This document shows positions 39,101 through 49,383 of a stretch of 64,000 bases of DNA, one piece after another (positions within the stretch are counted from its first letter, which is position 1; each line of letters opens with the position of its first letter). This DNA comes from Phycomyces nitens. Taxonomy: Eukaryota; Mucoromycota; Mucoromycetes; Mucorales; Phycomycetaceae. The notes under the pieces were generated by a model. The model searched no databases. It was not told where the DNA came from and worked only from the letters and a program-made list of their open reading frames with translations. The position numbers and the translations under genes were made by a program. The stretch spans positions 6,014,001 through 6,078,000 of the forward strand of contig JAHRBC010000003.1 of NCBI GenBank assembly GCA_022702545.1. The letters run 5' to 3'.

Positions 39101-40750
39101 AGAGAGTGAGTGTGCTGAGGTGCCATAGAGGGATTAGAAATGATTTACAGTCAATAATATAATACTTACTCCCAAGTCTCTCCTCCACACTTTAGATATG
39201 CTTCCACAAGATCCTCATCGTCAGGGTTATTTTCCATTGCCTTTTCAAAAATGCTCATCTTGACTTCATTCATGCTGGTCTTATTGGATTTTGTGCGTGT
39301 GGTAGTATCTGAGCCACTGTTTAATCCAGAGGCAAGCTCATCCTGGAAGGCAATGAACTCTAGCCAGGTCTTGACATCATGTGGGTCTTCCTTTAGCTTA
39401 TTATTAAAATCAATGGTACGTCGTCTGGTCTGTTCGGTAAAGAGTTCTTCATTAGCAACTTCTTCGCCATCACTCTCATCCGTATCTTCTGATTTTCCAA
39501 GATGTTTATCGCCTCGAATATCACGATAATCAACACCACTGGTCAACAGGCCGTCTTCTCCTGTCTCATCTAGACGTCTATCCTTCTTTTGCTTGCTTTC
39601 ACCAAACGAAACAAAGCTGCTGCCCTTGGAGAAATCTGTGTCTGCAATTGATGTCTCAGTCTTGATTATGGATCTAATATCCAGGGGGGTGTTAAATACT
39701 CTTTTGATAGGCCAATACTTCTTTTTTCTTTTTCTTTTTTACCTCTTTGTGCTATTGTCGATATCTTTCCATGCATAGACAGAGTCTGAATATCTAGATG
39801 CCGGTGGTTTTTTCTAATACAACACATATTGTATTACATACCCCATTATATTTTAAGCATTTCTTACCTTTCGATTGAAACGGTTCTCGATAACAAGCAC
39901 TCTGTGGTTCTTGCTTTCTAGGCTAATCTTTTCCTCGCCACTATATCCAACGACATATCCATCTGCAAATATATATATATATATATACATTAGGATCCAC
40001 ACTGGGCCATTATCTATGGCTTTATATTCCACAACATTCGCATAAAAAAATACTTGCATCCGTGTCTATTGTATCTTGGTACATCACTACCATTATTTCC
40101 TCCATATGAAATGTTGTCAGGATCTCCCTTGCAATCCATAATGATCGATATTCCGGTATCAAGCAATGTCCTGGTGCACAAAATCAGAACAAGAGTCTAC
40201 TCATATCTGAGCTATTCATATTTATAAAGAAGACTTACTGTCCAGAGCCGCGTTTCTCATTGCGACTCTAATGCCGTTCCTGGATACGTTAGTGGCCGTA
40301 CGATCCTTGATAAACTATACTCACAGAACTCTTTCGATCATAAGAACGAGACCGATCACGTCTAGAATAGCGGTCATAGTCGTTTGAGCGAGACGATCTT
40401 TCCCTATGGCTGTCTCGATAGGAGTCTCTACTAAGATCCCTAACCCTGCGCTGTCTGCCTTGATCCTCTCTGTACCGATCTCGACTACGACTCCTGGCTC
40501 TACGACTACTCCTCTCATAGTCTCTGTCTCTACTTTCTCGAACCCTTCTTCTGTCTCTGTCGTCATCCCTGTCACGATAGTAAGGCGATCTTGAACGTCT
40601 TCTATCGTCACGTCTTCTTCCTTGGGATCTGTCTCTTGATCTATCGTTTCGTCGGTGTCTTGATGGTTGGTCTAGATGACTGTCATCGCGTCTGGTCCGT
40701 CTGTCTTTTTGATCAATCTCACCGTCCGATTCAATAAGCTCTGGGTTCAT
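36124..40750 (-). CDS. NRDE2: NRDE2 family protein (HAT-repeat, nuclear RNA surveillance/RNAi)
   Basis: A long multi-exon minus-strand gene, ATG at 40750, TGA at 36124-36126. The N-terminus (residues 1 to about 135) is an Arg/Ser/Asp-rich RS-like domain beginning MNPELIESDGEIDQKDRRTR. After small exons comes MDCKGDPDNISYGG with SDVPRYNRHG, typical of the NRDE2 N-terminal motif. The NRDE2 core then reads VDYRDIRGDKH, RTIDFNNKLKEDPHDVKTWL and EFIAFQDEL. Many half-a-TPR/HAT repeats follow (for example LREWDNVLKKNPESIRLWAD, WKSYI-like helices, RTRIHNRVRNFFGLALDK) to the C-terminus. NRDE2 acts in nuclear RNAi and, with Mtr4, in regulating the exosome. The exon joins SS/SRNEKRGSGQ/TLLDTGIS near 40330-40170 are in frame, tying the RS part to the core. 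Some inner exon borders were not resolved. Confidence 0.85.
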
Positions 40751-41249
40751 TAATGTTTAATGAGATTTGCGTCTTGATTTCTTGACTCATTCTACCTGTC
40801 AGGTTATGAGAGCTTGAGGGTAATTGGGTCTGTGCATGGTCGGTGGGTTTAGGCGCAGAAGCGAATGAACGTGGCGGTGGAGGTATCATTGGATCGTTGA
40901 CCTGAAATCAAGATGCTAATATTATTGTGATTACTTGGTTGTTTAGTGACAAGAAAATAAAGTGAATATATGAAATAGAGGATGTTTGATAGAATAACTT
41001 TTTTGTGGATAACAGGATGTGTCTTGTTCGAATTAAAGAGTATGATAAATGTGACGTTTATATTGCAGTGGAACCAGAGGCATATATATATTTTTTTAAA
41101 ACACACACACTTATACACATACACACATACACAGGTATCATGGTATTTAGGGATGACTTCTTTTTTTTTATTGGTTTATATTTACTGGTAAAGATATCCA
41201 TATATAATTTTGTAATTGTTTTGTATGCTAATTTGATGTGCGGCTAGAA
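40751..41249. other. Spacer between NRDE2 and GDSL esterase
   Basis: AT-rich with an (AC)/(CATACA) tract at about 41098-41132. It should contain the NRDE2 promoter. Nothing else seen. Confidence 0.45.
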
Positions 41250-42620
41250 TTAAACAGGAGAGTATTCGGTGGTCTTTGTGGCAGGAGCACCAGATCGTCT
41301 GTTCTTCCAGTAAGAAGAAAATGTGTTTATGATTCTGTTTCTGCGGAACACCAAGACGAGCATTAGGATGAATATGACGAGGAAGAACCAAGGGTAGTAA
41401 GAAGAATGGTCTATGGAGCCATCGAGGCTATCTGATGCGGAGTCGGTTGTGGGTGAATAAGTGCTGGGAGGTATATACTCGTCAAGAGGTGAATTGTGAG
41501 GAGGTTTGTCTGACACGACATCCTTGGGGGGAGCCTTTGGAGGAGGTGTGACAGGAGGAGCTGGTGCAGCCGGCACATTTTGTGGTGGTGGTGGTGGTGG
41601 TGCTGCTGCTGCTGGTGGTGGTGTGGGTTGGGAAGAGGGTAGTGAAAAGGGGTTACTGCTGATAATGCTCTCTGCAATGGCCCTGTGTCCAGCTATTGAT
41701 ATCATGTTAATACATATATATCTTGAATTGTAAAGACCATTGTGGATCTATTTACCTCCTGTCATATGTAATTCATCCCACCACAGATAACTGTCAATTG
41801 GATCTGTGCATCTTCCCTGGCAGGTTTCCCAATATGCTTCTTCTACATTCTCGACATTGTATCCTTCAGGATCTCCCAAAACATAACTAAATAATCCAGA
41901 ATTGTCCACAAATGCGATATTCAACTTGGTGTCGCTTGTCCAGTCATTCACTGCATCTTCGAGTCCAACATTGAACTCTGAGACTCTCTGCTTAACCTTG
42001 CTCTTGTGAACACTGTTTGCATAATAGGGCGAATATTCCAGTGGAGGAAGACCAAACAGTAGGATTCGACTGGTGGGATCCAGTGCTTCCAATTCAGCCT
42101 AATTATTGACAAGTTAGCTGAATTGAACGGGCTATTAAAAAAAAAGACACCTACCACTTGGTCCTTTACACAGTTCAAGAGAGTCTTTACTGACTTGTCT
42201 AGAATGCATATAAATTGTGAGTTTCACCAAAATATTAATAATAATCAATTTGAATAATTACCCTGGGCACCAGCAACATCTGTGACGCCAAAAAAGATTG
42301 CATGGAGACTGTTCTTATTGGCAGTTGCAAGGGCCTTGGCAGCTTTGAATTGCCTTGACAGATCAGAGGAAGCACCAGGGGTGGGGCAGGTCAGGGCTGC
42401 AGATTCAGCATAGCTTCTAAGCTTTGTTCCCCAGGCATCAGATAGCTGTTCACTCCAAAGAGGACCATTTGACTTGCGGGTTCTTTCGCTTAGATCTAAG
42501 AATCCAAAAAGAAAAAGGTCAGTTTGAATATACATATATATCTATATTCTTTTTTGATGATAGAGGGAACATACCAGAGTAAGAGTCGCCATAGACAAAG
42601 AGGTAGTTTGGTTTGGACAT
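41250..42620 (-). CDS. GDSL/SGNH-type esterase with C-terminal membrane anchor
   Basis: Spliced minus-strand gene from ATG at 42620 to TAA at 41250-41252. It opens MSKPNYLFVYGDSYSD: the GDS block with the nucleophile Ser comes at once, without a classical signal peptide. Later blocks are NSLHAIFFGVTDVAGAQG (oxyanion region), ILLFGLPPLEYSP, and WWDELHMTGG, whose Asp and His complete the triad. The last exon adds a Pro/Ala-rich stalk (including PPPAAAAPPPPPPQNVPAAP), a single hydrophobic helix (WFFLVIFILMLVLVF) and a basic tail (RRNRIINTFSSYWKNRR). The layout resembles plant/fungal GDSL lipases of the SGNH superfamily, but tethered. Topology is puzzling: without a signal peptide a tail-anchor would leave the enzyme in the cytosol, unless an upstream exon encodes a signal peptide. 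Substrate unknown. Confidence 0.85.
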
Positions 42621-44254
42621 TGGATTATATTGGTTTCAATTGAGAGGCTGAAAGAAGAGGGCTATATGAATTGTTGGAGATTCTTATATGAATCGGCTTA
42701 GCTTCAAGATGGAGTATCAAATGGCCTGACAATTTTCAAAAAGGCTTTAATTACCTATTTTTAAGGCACTACGGAGTTTGCTTTTATAGTAAAAATATCA
42801 TTCGATTTCGAATCCAGGTACTTGACTCGAAACCCTTTTTTTAGATACCAGTGTCTTTTAAAGCTAAATCGAATTGAACAATTCAAAAAGAAAATACAAG
42901 CAAAAAAAGCATATTTCTTATTCTCCAGACTAATTTAAAAATAATAATACAACACCAAAGAACCAAAGGCAACAACAGCATACACACCGAGAACAGCCAT
43001 GCTTTAGACAATTGTGAATTAAGCATTGAATTACAATCTGCTAATCGAAACAAGGAATCAAAACTACAATAAAGGATGAATGCGCTATATACTCGTAATG
43101 ATCCACAAATGACATTATCAAAAATTAATTCCCACCAAAAGGTTCAATTTACTTGGAATTTATAAAGAGTCTAAACTAGGCATGTCCACAGGCATCTATT
43201 TGATTACAAAGTAGATCCCTTTGCCATCTATCTATTGTAAAAGAGGACAGCTGGCGAGGGGTGCCTAATTAGAAAAACAAAAGTGCTATAGAATACGTGA
43301 CTTTATTATTATTATTATTAAAATGATGATCAAAAGCAAATTGCATCCCCCATGTTCAAATATATTTTAAGATACCCAGGAACCCCTTTCATTCTCTCGA
43401 CATCTTCTCCATTAAACACTTTGTAAAAGGCGATAAACTAATTAAGCCAACAACAACAACAAAAAAACAAGGTGCTCGGATGTAATATACTTGGTGCTCT
43501 AGTGGTCAAATAACTGTGTGATTTGGCGCACGGTTCAAGTATTACGGAGTTCAAGAGCGATAGATAGCTGTACTCTTGGCTCAAGTCCCAGAAACACACA
43601 AAGGTAGTGTGAATAAACAGGTAAGAAAGAGGGATATCCAGCACTCTACCAAGGCTCTGTTGGGTTGCATAATGGAGCCAAGTGGGGCTTCTTTTCCAAA
43701 GAAAAAAGAGTGGCTGATGGCGGGCTCCGAGTGTCCAACTTGAATCTAAACAAGTCGGCTTATCGAGGCACTACTGCATTACAAGGCTCGTTTTGTATAA
43801 CATCATAAATGAAGTGACTCTGGTGCCAAATAGTGCTACTTGATAAACCAATTTATATATCAAGAAACTCAATTTAGCACCAGAGGCTCTGGATTACAAG
43901 TACTCTGAAATGAACGTATTTCAGATGATTATATTAAGATTGCAAGTAGAGATTAAAGACCATATGTCCCTTTTGGCTGATAAAACCAAGATCCATTACT
44001 ACGATATTGACCACTATACATCTATTAATTGCCCAAAAAAAAACACACACACCAATATAATATAGTAATAAAAACGTTAAATCTTTTATTAGAAAATATG
44101 CCAATTAATGCCAACAATTTATTTTTGGAAAGCATACTTGTAGTGCAAATATTCAAAAAATACATTTATATATTATAATATGTTAAAGATCACCGTTTGA
44201 GCCATTCGAATACACTTGGTTTCTACCATTTACACATGGGTCCAAAAAGAGGCC
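42621..44254. other. Spacer, no protein gene seen
   Basis: 1.6 kb of AT-rich DNA with short repeats (ATT near 43303-43320) and no conserved frame. A tRNA-like stretch at about 43488-43550 is listed separately. Confidence 0.5.
43488..43552 (+). other. tRNA-like A/B-box arrangement (possible tRNA relic or SINE head)
   Basis: TGCTCTAGTGGTCAAA resembles an A box/D arm and, about 33 nt on, CGGTTCAAGTATTACGG resembles a B box/T arm (GGTTCAA). The acceptor stem does not pair, so it is not a functional tRNA; a degenerate tRNA-derived sequence is possible. Confidence 0.25.
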
Positions 44255-45749
44255 TTAGTAGCCGTCTCGATCATATTCATCATCGCTCGATAGATCAGAG
44301 CCATGGTCTAGAAACCAAAAAAAAAAAAAAAAAACAAGAAGTGTTAGAAATTCATGTATAAACATATTGGCTTATCCACTTGCAAGGTTCATAGCCCTGG
44401 TCGCTCTCTTCATCAGGATAATCGTTTTGATAATAGTCCTCGGCTATTCAAGATATGGTGGTTAGGACAATACAGTAATAATCCAAACCTACCATTGGAA
44501 TCCTCATCTTCATGGTCACCCAGTTCACTATCCGTATCATCATTCAAGTATCCAGTCTCTTCATCAAACCAAACCCTATGGATACACAATCAATACTTTT
44601 TTCCCCTCCCACACTATCTGCCCACAACTCACAAGGATCCAATATTTCCTGCATTGATTCCAGCCGTCAGATTCGAGTCATCTCGATAATAGACATCGTA
44701 CACATATTCGTCTTCATCCTTTGGCTTTTCATTTACTATATATATCCCTGTTAATGACCAATTATTCCACCTTTTGGATCCTTACATGTCAAATACTCCT
44801 TGACCATTGGAATGAAGTTGCACATGATATCATCGGGATCCTCGATATCATCATCCACAAACAGCCTTTTAGTGTGGTCAGAACAGAGTCACTTTCATCA
44901 CCATCCTATCCTTACTTTGCTTTCTCATTCTCCTCGCCTTCCTTGACAGCCTCATACATCTGGAAAAGGTCTTTGGCAGCAGCTTCGGATGCACTCTGGA
45001 CCCTACAAATATGCTCAGAACTCTTGTCTATCCCCCATCCTTACTCACATTGGAGGCATGTTTTCGGCATTTTTTGAGCGATTCTTTTGGATGACTCTAT
45101 AACGGGCCTGGCGATTGGTGTCCTTTAAACATATTAGGGCCAATGTTAGCCTTAAAGTGGCCCGATTGGTGTGGTGGGGTTGGGATCCAATGATCGCCTT
45201 ATCCTGTTGTTACCAGCTGCTCTTTCATCATACGATATTTACGATCGTCGCTCGATTCAGGCGTCATGGGTCTGCTGCCAGGCTGTATACGGCGGGAGAT
45301 TCGATTCTTTGGATATGTTGTTAGTTTTGTAAATGGTTGGATTCCAAGCCATCTTTACTTTTAGTTTCTGTGCTTCGGTTAGAGAACTAAAGCTCTTTTC
45401 CTCAACCGTCTCGGCCAGACGGAAGAGGGTAGGAAGAGCCGATGCCGGAACTATAGAGAATGAGGGATGATAATGATGATGATGATGAGTACCATTTTTT
45501 TTATTCTTCTTCTTCTTCTTTTGGCCAAATCACTAGACATACGCGTGAGTTTGGGGTCATTCTTGGCATTGCTTTCTCTTCGGGGTCGCTTGTCTTTATC
45601 CTGCTGGACAACTAATGAAAGAGTGAGCAAGAGGATCGTAATACTCCGAGTGGCTTACACAAGGCATCGAGAGGTTCCTCTGTGCGTTTACGCTTGATAC
45701 GAAGAATAGTGAGCTGTGGCTCAGTAGGATGATCTTCAAGTTTTGACAT
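44255..45749 (-). CDS. IWR1: Iwr1 family, RNA polymerase II nuclear import factor
   Basis: A minus-strand gene in many small exons, ATG at 45749, TAA at 44255-44257. It begins MSKLEDHPTEPQLTILRIKR, with KRKRTEEPLDAL, a basic region near the N-terminus. The Iwr1 signature (PF08574 type) is clear near the end: DEDEYVYDVYYRDDSN, WFDEETGYLNDDTDSELGD, then SNAEDYYQNDYPDEESDQGY and the acidic tail SSDDEYDRDGY. Iwr1 binds Pol II in the cytoplasm and delivers it to the nucleus. The last intron appears to use a GC donor (CCTT/GCAAGT): only that split keeps the acidic tail in frame, while the nearby GT reading ends at once in a stop. It is divergent from the Kelch gene, 484 nt between start codons. Confidence 0.85.
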
Positions 45750-46233
45750 GGCGAGCGTTTATTGTGATTATGATTATTATTAATATATTATTGTATTATA
45801 TTATATTATATTATAGTATTATATGTTTATCATATATTATTAATACTATATTGATGTTATTATTAATAGTGTTATTTGCAAATAATAATAATAATAATAA
45901 TAATAATATAAATGTATGAAGAAATATTATACACACAAATACAAATATATATATTTATATATATATTTATATATATTTGTATATGAAGGGAAAAAAAAAG
46001 GTAGTATGGTCTGAAAACCGCAAGGGAATTATAATAAAATATAGATATATATTATATATATATATATAATTTGTATATAAAAATGATATATAAAAATAAA
46101 AAAATAAAAAAAACAAACTCATATTGCGGAGCTGATGTCAGCAAATCCCCGCCAGATTTTCTTGGAAAAAAAAAAGTGGCATGCCTCCCACAAAAATCTC
46201 TCTCTAATTTCCACTCCACACACGTTATGCACC
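45750..46233. promoter_or_regulatory. Bidirectional AT-rich intergenic region of IWR1 and Kelch genes
   Basis: 484 nt between divergent ATGs, almost entirely A/T with TATTA, AATAAT and TATATA repeats (about 45770-46080). A more balanced stretch of about 100 nt lies before the Kelch ATG and includes an A9 run. Probable promoters of both genes; the elements are not resolved. Confidence 0.5.
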
Positions 46234-48290
46234 ATGGCAGAGCGATCTCCGAGACAACCCTTCTCTCCAACCTCACACTCCTCCCCAGAGCCTAATCAGT
46301 GGTCCAGTCAAGACTATAGCTCTGATAAGAACAGAGTCGGGATGACGAAAACCCGGGACGATAGGCAAGTCTTGTTCCATAAAGACTTTATATATCAGGG
46401 CAATCAACAGGCAATGATCTGGTCATCAAAAATAAAATAATAAACAAAATTAAGCGTGTGTGCGTGATTGTGTTTGTGTGTGTGTGATTGACCATCTAAA
46501 TCCACCAATACAGCGTTATCGATCGACCCGAATCACCAACCTTGCCTCCAGAAGGCGGCCAGGACGATTCCTATGAAGATATTCCCCAGACTCCCAAGTC
46601 TAGTTTCGATCAGCCCCGAAGCCCTGCTGATTATAACCCAATGAGCTCTGGTCGAACTCCTCTTTCCAACAGCAGCACGACAAGTAGTATATCGTCAGAT
46701 AATTGGCAAAATATCTCTGGCACAGGTAAATACCTCTTTATTACCAGCATAGCAAAAAAAAAGAAGAGAGAGGAAACTGATTCACATAAAAAAGGGTCCT
46801 TCCCCAATGGCACTAAAGGGCCCCATTACCAGTCAATGGAGCGCACCCGTTCAGTCCAAACACCGACCTCAACATATGCACCACCCTCACATGTTCCTCC
46901 CAGTCGCCGTAATGGCTCATCTAACCAGCATTTACGACATGCAGTTTCAGCAAATGGACTTCATCACAAAACACGACGACCCATTCATGTAAATGACCAC
47001 ATGGCAGCAGCTATTGAACTAAGTGCTAGTCCTAATGTTGCTCTGGCACCTGCCGCGGGTATGTATTGGTCCCGTGCGATTACCTATGGACGAGGTCCGC
47101 CACGGCCACTACGGGCACACACAGCAGATCTGGTGGGTGAACATCTTTATGTATTTGGAGGGTGCGACATCAAGACGTGCTTCAATATTCTCTATATTCT
47201 CGATATGGGTAAGGCAATTGGAGTTTTTTGCATAGATTCTATAAATACATTTAAACAATACTCTTAGATACTTTGACATGGGCAAAACCCAGGACGAGTG
47301 GCCATGCTCCTCCTCCGTGTCGCGCTCATTCTTGCACAGTAGTCGAGCGTGATTCTGGTGGAGGCAAGCGCACACACTACCTGTATGTGTTTGGGGGTGG
47401 GGACGGACCAAACTACTTTAACGACATGTATATCCTGAATACCGGTAAGCTGCACATTTTAGCCAATTATAAGCCCAATTGCTTACCAAACCCTCATCCC
47501 TCTTTATTGTTGGACAGACACCCTTGTGTGGACTAAACCATTGGTCGAGGGCACTCCCCCGTCGCCTAGACGCGCACACACGACTTGTTTATGGAACAAT
47601 AAGATCATTGTGGTAGGTGGAGGCGACGGGGCACGGGCATTAGCCGATGTGCATGCTCTGGACATCAGCGATCTCAATACACCGTCCTGGACCCAATTGG
47701 ACCCTTCTGGACATCCTCCAATTGCACGCGGCTACCACACCAGTAACCTCGTCAAAGATAAGTTGATTGTGTTTGGTGGCAGTGACGGACACGAGTGCTT
47801 CAACGATGTGTTTGTGCTGGATCTCGGTAGGAACTAATTGGTAAAAACAAAAATAAGAAGACTGTCACTGATCCATAATAAAATTGATGCCTGTCTAGTC
47901 TCCAACCAATGGACACAGATTGAACTCGATCGTGGGATATCTCGACTGGCACACACTGCAACCCAGGTGGGCTCCTATGTGTTTGTTATCGGTGGCCATG
48001 ACGGCAGCCGGTATTCAAACGATATCCTCCTCCTCAATCTTGGTAAGTCTTTGGTTTGGTCAATTGACTGCATACTTACCTACCCTGCAGTTACAATGAA
48101 CTGGGAATCACGCAAGATATATGGTGTGGCCCCTAGTCCGCGTGGATACCACACATCTGTACTCTATGACTCTCGCCTCTATATTCTCGGCGGCTATGAT
48201 GGAAGGAATGTATTTGAAGATGTCTATCAACTGGACCTAAGTGCATGCGCTTACCTGCCTCAGATAACCAACTTTGAGATTGACGTTTAG
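46234..48290 (+). CDS. Kelch-repeat protein
   Basis: Plus-strand gene, ATG at 46234, stop at 48288-48290. The N-terminus (about 200 residues) is Ser/Pro-rich (MAERSPRQPFSPTSHSSPEP, SFDQPRSPADYN). Five to six Kelch repeats follow, one per exon or so: ADLVGEHLYVFGGCD, HYLYVFGGGDGPNYFND, NNKIIVVGGGDGARALAD, DKLIVFGGSDGHECFNDV, SYVFVIGGHDGSRYSNDI and SRLYILGGYDGRNVFEDV. Each has the GG and spaced Tyr/Trp of a beta-propeller blade. The first intron probably uses a GC donor (GATAG/GCAAGT at 46365) with acceptor CAG at 46511-46513; only this join gives a continuous frame. In fungi similar proteins act in cell polarity (Tea1-like) or Ras signalling (Ral2-like); which one is unresolved. Tea1-type coiled coils are absent. 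Confidence 0.85.
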
Positions 48291-49383
48291 CCCTTTTTCT
48301 TCTTCTTCTTATTATTATTATTTTATTATACATATATTATATATATATGTATATATATTTATATTTGTATGCTCTTTATTTTACTCCTAGAATCCCCCCC
48401 ACCCCTTTACAATCCTTTATATGCTGTCCAGAGGCACTAGATATTGAAACCCTTTCTCTTTAATTATATCAAAGGCAGCTACGACAAAATGATAGGCAAC
48501 AATAGATTCTGAACAATGTTATATAATCAGATAATAAGTGTGGCCCCATTGAAAGAAACTCTCGTGTTTCGGAATGATTTGTCCGTCTTTATATTTTGTT
48601 GTTTTGTAACCTGCCTCTTTGAATGATCAGTTATTGATTGTCCAACCCCCTTGTTATCCGGCCGTGCTCCCAGGAAATGAATTGTTTGTTGACAACCCTC
48701 GATTGGTTTCTCTTTGGGTCGTGCACTGCTTTTGAGCTCTAGAATTCTATCCGATTGACCGTCCGTGGGAGTCTTTTTTCTTTCTTTCCTTTTTGTCTTT
48801 AGAATCTGTCAAACAAACAAAACGGAAAACTCAATAGACAGCCATCATTCAACACTTTACATTTCTTGAAAAAAAGGGGAGTTATGGTTTGAGAATTGGC
48901 CGTGTTGCAGGAGACAAAGGGAGGAAAAATGCAGAGATTTGTAGTCGATTGAATGATTTATAAATTCTCTCTACCAAACACTGTTCAAAAACACACGCTC
49001 TCGTACGACATGTAATCTTTTTATTCGATGCTGTGATTCTAATCAAAATGGCTTTTTCTCGCTCATGATTTGGTCATTTATATTTTATTTTATATTTTAT
49101 TTTTGATCTCATTGAATGATTTTGAATGCTTATAATTTGTCAAAGATATGGTCTCTTTAGCGAGGAACCTGGTCCAATCACAGGCCATCAATGGTGAAAA
49201 AGGACGATCTTCCTTTTTATACGTCATTTTCCAGAAATGGAAGCTTCCCACCATTTTTCTCTTTTACCCTCACTCTTTCTTCTCTCGCCTTTATTTATTT
49301 TTTTCCATAATCGACTGGTTAACAAGGCACCAATAAACCCACAACATCTCTATTACCAAATCAACCTTTAATTCACCTTCATC
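48291..49383. other. Spacer between Kelch and epsin genes
   Basis: Contains the 3' region of the Kelch gene (AT-rich tract near 48310-48365) and the epsin promoter. The last 200 nt are pyrimidine-rich, as is common upstream of fungal starts. No coding signal. Confidence 0.5.
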
